From assembly GCA_964520495.1 (NCBI GenBank), contig CAZFMZ010000001.1, positions 62,001 to 126,000 on the forward strand: 64,000 nucleotides of DNA. The letters run 5' to 3'. A program made the translations under genes and the position numbers. This document shows, piece after piece, positions 59,943-64,000 of this stretch. This stretch comes from UBA1020 sp964520495. Its GTDB lineage: Bacteria; Patescibacteriota; Saccharimonadia; Saccharimonadales; Saccharimonadaceae. Each line of letters begins with the position of its first letter. Positions within the stretch are counted from its first letter, which is position 1. The notes beneath the pieces are model-generated. The model did no database searches. It saw only the letters and a list, made by a program, of their open reading frames with translations, and had not been told where the DNA came from.

Positions 59943-60518
59943 ATGAAAGCGAGTATGATGATCGTGCGAGTGCTTACCTTGATTCTTCTGGTGGTCGTCG
60001 CTTTTTTGGTGACATTCCTGCTGCTTCGACTCGACGGCCCGGGTAGTAGCGGTGACGATACAGCGGCGCGAAATGAGACGAAATCGGAGCAACGGACCGA
60101 AGCTACGCCTGTAAAGGCCCCGCTCGCGTTATTCTACGTGGCCATGGCGGACGAAGGAAAGGTCGGTGAACGGATTGGTTGTGGCGATAGCCTGGTGCCA
60201 ACGTTGACCGAACCGGTAGAGACAAATGATAGGCTGAAGGCTGCTTTGGATCGGCTGCTGGCTGGCAGAGATTCTATAGTTTCCGGCACCGAGCTGTACA
60301 ATTCGCTGTACGAAGCTGATTTGAGCGTAACGGAAGCAAGTGTGAAAAACGACGTCGCGACGGTGAGGCTAACCGGGGAGTTGCTGCTGCGCGGCACCTG
60401 TGACACGCCTCGGGCGGAAGCTCAGCTGACTGAGACGATAAAGGCGGCCGCCGGCACCGAATCGGCCGAGGTATTCCTGAACGGTGAAACGTTAAGAGAG
60501 GCGTTAAGCGAGGAATAA
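59943..60518 (+). CDS. GerMN-domain membrane protein
   Basis: 191 aa: one N-terminal TM (~6-27) with basic start, a polar linker, and a ~115-residue extracellular domain with the GerMN pattern (VGERIGCGDSLVPTLTEP..., NDRLKAALDRLL, VRLTGEL, then ETIKAAAGTESAEVFLNG). GerMN is a small beta/alpha domain of spore and wall-associated proteins with unknown binding partner. AAGGAGGTG precedes ATG at 59943; a terminator-like hairpin follows. Confidence 0.75.
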   Translation: MKASMMIVRVLTLILLVVVAFLVTFLLLRLDGPGSSGDDTAARNETKSEQRTEATPVKAPLALFYVAMADEGKVGERIGCGDSLVPTLTEPVETNDRLKAALDRLLAGRDSIVSGTELYNSLYEADLSVTEASVKNDVATVRLTGELLLRGTCDTPRAEAQLTETIKAAAGTESAEVFLNGETLREALSEE

Positions 60519-60520
60519 TA

Positions 60521-60581
60521 CACCAAGTAAAACGCCCTACCATCTCGGCAGAGCGTTTTACTTGGTGACCTGACGGGGAAT
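60521..60581. repeat. hairpin followed by partial tRNA-Glu 3' end
   Basis: Perfect 15-bp inverted repeat: CACCAAGTAAAACGC (60521-60535) and GCGTTTTACTTGGTG (60553-60567). Directly attached, TTGGTGACCTGACGGGGAAT (60562-60581) matches the last 19 bases of tRNA-Glu (minus strand, including CCA) with one mismatch. The arrangement copies that at the intact tRNA, where an inverted repeat ends in the tRNA 3' end. It may also terminate the GerMN gene. Confidence 0.7.
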
Positions 60582-60672
60582 ATGGGAATATACTCAATCG
60601 ACACGCCCGCTTCGCTGGGGTGTTCGACTGATTATCGAACCGCCTGGGGTTCGCTTCTACGCCGATGGCGTA

Positions 60673-60716
60673 CACCACGCAAAAACCCGATCCAAAGATC
60701 GGGTCCTAGCGTGGTG
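60673..60716 (-). terminator. tRNA-Glu terminator and CCA-overlapping inverted repeat
   Basis: In the minus direction an intrinsic hairpin (CCCGATC/GATCGGG, then five T) follows the tRNA. It is framed by GCGTGGTG (60709-60716) and CACCACGC (60673-60680), an 8-bp repeat that includes the tRNA CCA end. Confidence 0.75.
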
Positions 60717-60786
60717 ACCTCACGGGGAATCGAACCCCGATTGCCAGGATGAGAACCTGATGTCCTAACCGTTAGACGATGAGGCC
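60712..60786 (-). tRNA. tRNA-Glu (anticodon CTC)
   Basis: 75-nt cloverleaf with encoded CCA. Acceptor stem GGCCTCA/TGAGGTC; anticodon arm TCAGG-TTCTCAT-CCTGG giving anticodon CTC (reads GAG); T-arm with GGTTCGATTCC. Discriminator A, as usual for bacterial tRNA-Glu. Confidence 0.92.
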
Positions 60787-60795
60787 AAATTGTGA

Positions 60796-60838
60796 AGAAA
60801 TGAAGTAAAAATTAGCTTGCTCATTTTTATTCATTTCT
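60796..60838. repeat. AT-rich 16-bp hairpin upstream of tRNA-Glu
   Basis: AGAAATGAAGTAAAAAT and ATTTTTATTCATTTCT pair over 16 bp with a single bulged G and a 10-nt loop. It lies between the response regulator stop and the tRNA, on the path of minus-strand transcripts. Confidence 0.6.
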
Positions 60839-60933
60839 GAAAAATTTGAGGCTCATATGGCTTGAAAAGACATATGGGCCGATGGCTGTTGGCCTGCCAA
60901 CATATCAACTCTACCAAACTTCACCCCTGTTGT

Positions 60934-61320
60934 CTACTTGCCGATTTGGCCAAGTTTGTCGATGACAGCCAGCAACTTCTTGGGCGTTATTTCTGCCTTG
61001 ATAAGATAGGCGTCGGCGTTCTTTTCCATCGCCAGACGTGATTCTTCCGCTTGATCGAAGTTGGTCAGCACGACCACGCGGGTATGTGGGATCAGGTCTT
61101 CTGCCCCGCCGCGCAGGATCTGCAGGATTTCGCCGCCGCGGCGCTCTGGCAGCATGACGTCGAGCAGCATGACGTCGTACGGCTTGTTGCGGGCCGCGAT
61201 AAGGCCGTCGTTGCCGTCGACCATCCAGTCCACGTCGTAGCCGGCTTTCTTCAGGCTACGGACGTACATCTCGCCGATGAAGCGGTCATCTTCAATTACC
61301 AGTATCGTCTTTATCGCCAT
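60934..61320 (-). CDS. single-domain response regulator
   Basis: 128-aa receiver domain: VIEDD, phospho-acceptor Asp54 in VMLLDVMLPE, Thr in VVVLTNFD and Lys in AYLIKAEI. No output domain. It starts two bases after the kinase stop and is the cognate partner by position. Confidence 0.88.
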   Translation of the reverse strand: MAIKTILVIEDDRFIGEMYVRSLKKAGYDVDWMVDGNDGLIAARNKPYDVMLLDVMLPERRGGEILQILRGGAEDLIPHTRVVVLTNFDQAEESRLAMEKNADAYLIKAEITPKKLLAVIDKLGQIGK

Positions 61321-61322
61321 GG

Positions 61323-62885
61323 TTACCCCCTGAATGCTCCGTGGTTCTTGATCCAGCCGCTCGATGAATGCTCGATGAAGGCCTGGTTGTTCGTGCCGGT
61401 ACTCTTCAGCTTCTCGGCGACGGTGGCGTAGATAGGCAGGCTGAACGTGAAGGTCGAACCATGGCCTTCGACGCTGCGCACGCCGATTTTGCCGCCGTTG
61501 CTTTCGACGATTGCCTTGGAAATGTACAGACCGATGCCGGTACCAGCTACCGTCTCCCGCGAACGGTGTGACCGGTAGAACTTATGGAACAGGTTGGAGA
61601 TGACGTTGGCCGGCATGCCGATGCCGTGGTCGGTGACGGATACTTCGACGAAATCGCCGCTAACCCCGGCGGTAACTTCAATCGAACCACCGTCGTTGGA
61701 ATATTTTATAGCGTTGTCGATCAGGTTACCGAGCACCTCGCTCATGCTGTTGAGGTCGGCGGCGACCGTCGGCAGGCCATCCGGGAATTGCACGCTAAGG
61801 AGGCGTTGCTGGGCCGCTGCACGCATCCGCATGTCATCAGCGATGGTGTCGTAGATATCGGCGATAGTCATCTCGGTCAGGTGTACTTTCAGGTGACGGC
61901 GGTCATAGCGGGAAGCGTTCAGGATGTTATTGATATAGCCACTTAGCCGGTTGGCGCTGACGATCAGCCGCGAGAAAAGTTCTTTCTGATCGCCGTCGAT
62001 CGTGCCTTCCAGCTCGTCGTTCAACGTGTCGAGGTAGCCGCGAATGACTGTAATAGGACCGCGCAGCTCATGGGCGGCGAAGGCGATAAAGTCGAGGTCG
62101 TCATCTTCCGGCTGGTATTCGTCGGTTCGGTCAAGTAGCGTGATGATGGTCTCGACGCCGCTCCCCTTTTCATACGACACGAATACGTCGTACAGTCGAC
62201 GGTCAGCTTCACCTGTCAGCTTGTTGGCCACCCGTTTCCATACCTTTTCGGCATGGATATCGTGTTCGCCGCGATCGGTCAGCCACTGGTCGATCGATTC
62301 GTCGACGTCAAAGATCAGCTCCATAGTCTTCTTGCCCTCACCATCGATGTGGATCGGGGCGCTTTTGTTGGCGTAGACCACCTCGCGCTTTTCGTTCAAC
62401 ATGATGATGCCGGTGGCGGTATGGTTCAACTGAGCGGCGATGTCGGGGATGCCATCCGTACTGGTCTTTTCATCGGCCTCGGCCTCACTGGCCCGTTTCT
62501 CTGATTGGTCGCTGGCAAGTTCAAGTACCTGCTGCAATAGTGGTCGCAAGTGCATTCGCTTGTAGTAGTTCGCATTAAGGTTCGGGGGTGGCACGGAACT
62601 CCGTTCGCCAGCCGAATGAACTAGCGCGGCGGACAGGTCGCGTAGCGGTCGCAGAAGGGCGTTGGTGACCGCAGCGGCCGTGACTAACACGATGAAGGCA
62701 ACGACCATCATCATGGCCCAGGCTTCAATGGACGGCTGCGGATAGAAGACAAGCACGATAAGGATGACGAGCAGGATGATGACGATTTGTGACACCATGG
62801 CGATGAATATCGCCCGTTGGTGATAGTTCGGCCAGAACCGGTTCAGCGGTTCGATGTCTGGCTTCTTGCCGTCCTTTACTTCCAT
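61323..62885 (-). CDS. membrane sensor histidine kinase
   Basis: 520 aa: two TM helices close together (~25-47 and ~53-78, almost no extracellular loop), a linker, a PAS-like domain (~147-255), HisKA with His272 in FAAHELRGPI, and HATPase with NLIDNAIKYSNDGG, VTDHGIGMP and GTGIGLYISKAI. It overlaps the DUF3048 gene by 10 nt and is followed at once by its response regulator, so all three are one operon. Confidence 0.9.
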   Translation of the reverse strand: MEVKDGKKPDIEPLNRFWPNYHQRAIFIAMVSQIVIILLVILIVLVFYPQPSIEAWAMMMVVAFIVLVTAAAVTNALLRPLRDLSAALVHSAGERSSVPPPNLNANYYKRMHLRPLLQQVLELASDQSEKRASEAEADEKTSTDGIPDIAAQLNHTATGIIMLNEKREVVYANKSAPIHIDGEGKKTMELIFDVDESIDQWLTDRGEHDIHAEKVWKRVANKLTGEADRRLYDVFVSYEKGSGVETIITLLDRTDEYQPEDDDLDFIAFAAHELRGPITVIRGYLDTLNDELEGTIDGDQKELFSRLIVSANRLSGYINNILNASRYDRRHLKVHLTEMTIADIYDTIADDMRMRAAAQQRLLSVQFPDGLPTVAADLNSMSEVLGNLIDNAIKYSNDGGSIEVTAGVSGDFVEVSVTDHGIGMPANVISNLFHKFYRSHRSRETVAGTGIGLYISKAIVESNGGKIGVRSVEGHGSTFTFSLPIYATVAEKLKSTGTNNQAFIEHSSSGWIKNHGAFRG

Positions 62886-63970
62886 GATACCGAGCCTCCG
62901 TTTATCGGGACAGCTGATATCCAGGTTTTACCACGCTCAAGCGCGAACGGTTTGTCGTCGAGCGTCGTGAAGCTGATCTGTGAAGCGCGACTCGGCTTGC
63001 TCCACTTCACCTTGACGACATGGCCGTTCTGGAAGACGTACGCACTCCCCTTGCCTGTCGTCGTAATAGATTCGCGGTAGCCATCTTCGAAGACCGACTT
63101 CATATTCACTAGTAGAGTGATGACGACTTTCGCCTTGATGCGGCCTTGTTCGCGGTCGTTATGTGGCGCACCTCCTTGGTCTCGCAGGTACTCTTTCTTC
63201 TGACCGTCATAGCTATAGACCGAATTGTAGGCAGCGCTACTGATATTGACGTTCACCTTGGTGGCATTCTGACTCTCGGGTTTGCTGCGGGTGGTACGCT
63301 CGAATACCTTCGGATTGGAGGTCTTGAAGCCCTTTGACGCATTCAAGGCGTCAAGCCGTGCGAAGCTGGTATAGACGTTATGAGGTGCGTAACGGTCGCT
63401 TGCCCGCCAATACGATCCCGGGTTGAAGAACTGGTCGATGTCACGGTAGCTACCGTTACGGACGATCTGAAGGGCCTTGTGGCTGCCACCGACGTGGGCG
63501 ACGCTGGCATTATAGGGCGTAAGCCAGTCGACATTGTATTCTCGCAGGCTGCGTACCGGCCCGACCAACGTAGGCTTTTCCTGTTGGTACAGTGCCAGGA
63601 AACGGGTGATTCCACCTTCGGCCACCGCCTCATACACGATTTCGGCGGCCTTCAGGCCTGATTGCGGGCGGGCATCGGGACTATTCTCGATCATGATCGC
63701 AGTGACCGGCCGGGTGGTGGCCGTCTTGCTACTGACCTGCACGCCGGTGAGCGGCGCGTAGAATTTTTCGATGGGCTTCGGTTTCGGTGCCGGTTTCTCT
63801 GCTACCGGTATCGGCTCCGGTTTTTGCCATAGCAGCGCGAATGCGGTGATACTGGCAGCGATGATAAGACCGCTGCCGATGATGGCGTAGGTGGCCGTCG
63901 GGTGACGGTGCAGCCATGTCTTGAGGCGGCTGAACTTCGAGGGACGGCGGAAGGGATCGGTCGGTTGCAT
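62876..63970 (-). CDS. DUF3048 family (YerB-like) membrane-anchored protein
   Basis: 364 aa: basic N-terminus, TM (~28-47), Pro/Lys-rich linker, then DUF3048: VTAIMIENSPDARPQSGLKAAEIVYEAVAEGGITRFLALYQ (partial) with Asp/Glu residues typical for YerB, and a C-terminal second part (TGKGSAYVFQNGHVVKVKWSK). Function of the family is unknown; YerB is a B. subtilis lipoprotein. Here an N-terminal helix replaces the lipobox. TATACT on the minus strand (63978-63983) lies 7 nt before ATG; it is the first gene of the kinase operon, so it may feed the kinase. Confidence 0.85.
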   Translation of the reverse strand: MQPTDPFRRPSKFSRLKTWLHRHPTATYAIIGSGLIIAASITAFALLWQKPEPIPVAEKPAPKPKPIEKFYAPLTGVQVSSKTATTRPVTAIMIENSPDARPQSGLKAAEIVYEAVAEGGITRFLALYQQEKPTLVGPVRSLREYNVDWLTPYNASVAHVGGSHKALQIVRNGSYRDIDQFFNPGSYWRASDRYAPHNVYTSFARLDALNASKGFKTSNPKVFERTTRSKPESQNATKVNVNISSAAYNSVYSYDGQKKEYLRDQGGAPHNDREQGRIKAKVVITLLVNMKSVFEDGYRESITTTGKGSAYVFQNGHVVKVKWSKPSRASQISFTTLDDKPFALERGKTWISAVPINGGSVSWK

Positions 63971-64000
63971 TACGGTTAGTATAGCAAACCGCTCATGCTT

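Noticed and set aside
1..64000. TGA recoding as in Gracilibacteria/Absconditabacteria
   Set aside because: Many genes end at TGA at their expected lengths and prfB is present.
1..64000. CRISPR arrays, insertion sequences or prophage
   Set aside because: No regularly spaced repeats, no transposase or integrase-like protein and no phage structural genes were seen.

Overview
The window is moderately GC-rich, gene-dense bacterial chromosome using the standard genetic code (TAA, TAG and TGA all act as stops). Gene content suggests a Candidate Phyla Radiation (Patescibacteria) genome, most likely Candidatus Saccharibacteria (TM7): a compact mraZ-rsmH-ftsL-ftsI-mraY-ftsW-murG-ftsQ cluster without the usual mur genes, an FtsEX plus coiled-coil/CHAP hydrolase module, isolated type IV prepilins, an orphan type IV secretion-like ATPase, a sigma-region-4/HARE-HTH protein, a sortase locus, DUF3048, dimeric GlyRS, and many small lineage-specific proteins. 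The assignment is inferred from gene content and reading of motifs; no database search was possible.

Layout. 0-9 kb: end of murD, murI, prfB, a membrane protein, ftsE-ftsX-pcsB-like hydrolase, ctpA, a receiver-only response regulator, rpmA. 9-20 kb: prepilin, TRM11-like methyltransferase, flippase-like protein, xseA-xseB-methyltransferase, histidine kinase-response regulator-recO, two helical proteins, glyS. 20-28 kb: accessory genes, including a membrane protein/cupredoxin pair, a KwaB-like (DUF4868) protein next to a Pif1-type helicase, a GH1 glycosidase, YvcK and a HAD hydrolase. 28.3-37.1 kb: the division and wall cluster with a richly patterned upstream region (DnaA-box pair, TGGGN MraZ boxes, boxA-like site). 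37.1-37.77 kb: non-coding, AT-rich. 37.77-64 kb: mostly minus-strand genes: secretion-type ATPase, sigma-like/HARE-HTH regulator, topA, dprA, pth, der, a pseudouridine synthase, two kinase/regulator pairs, an alpha/beta hydrolase-like protein, a sortase with its likely substrate, a second prepilin, tRNA-Glu(CTC), and DUF3048.

Two architectural themes stand out. First, at least 23 genes have a -10 box (TATACT, TATAAT, TACACT, TACAAT and relatives) ending only 6-10 nt before the start codon, so their mRNAs should be leaderless, while downstream operon genes and a second set use Shine-Dalgarno (SD) sites. Second, gene orientation switches sharply at about 37.1-37.77 kb: nearly all genes to the left are on +, nearly all to the right on -, converging on a non-coding spacer that holds a 28-bp dif-like imperfect palindrome. 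This is the pattern expected of a replication terminus.

Other points: a strong promoter at 46.33 kb drives an apparently non-coding ~255-nt transcript whose terminator loop can pair with an upstream segment; all four response regulators lack an output domain; and a 3'-end remnant of tRNA-Glu lies beside the intact gene.
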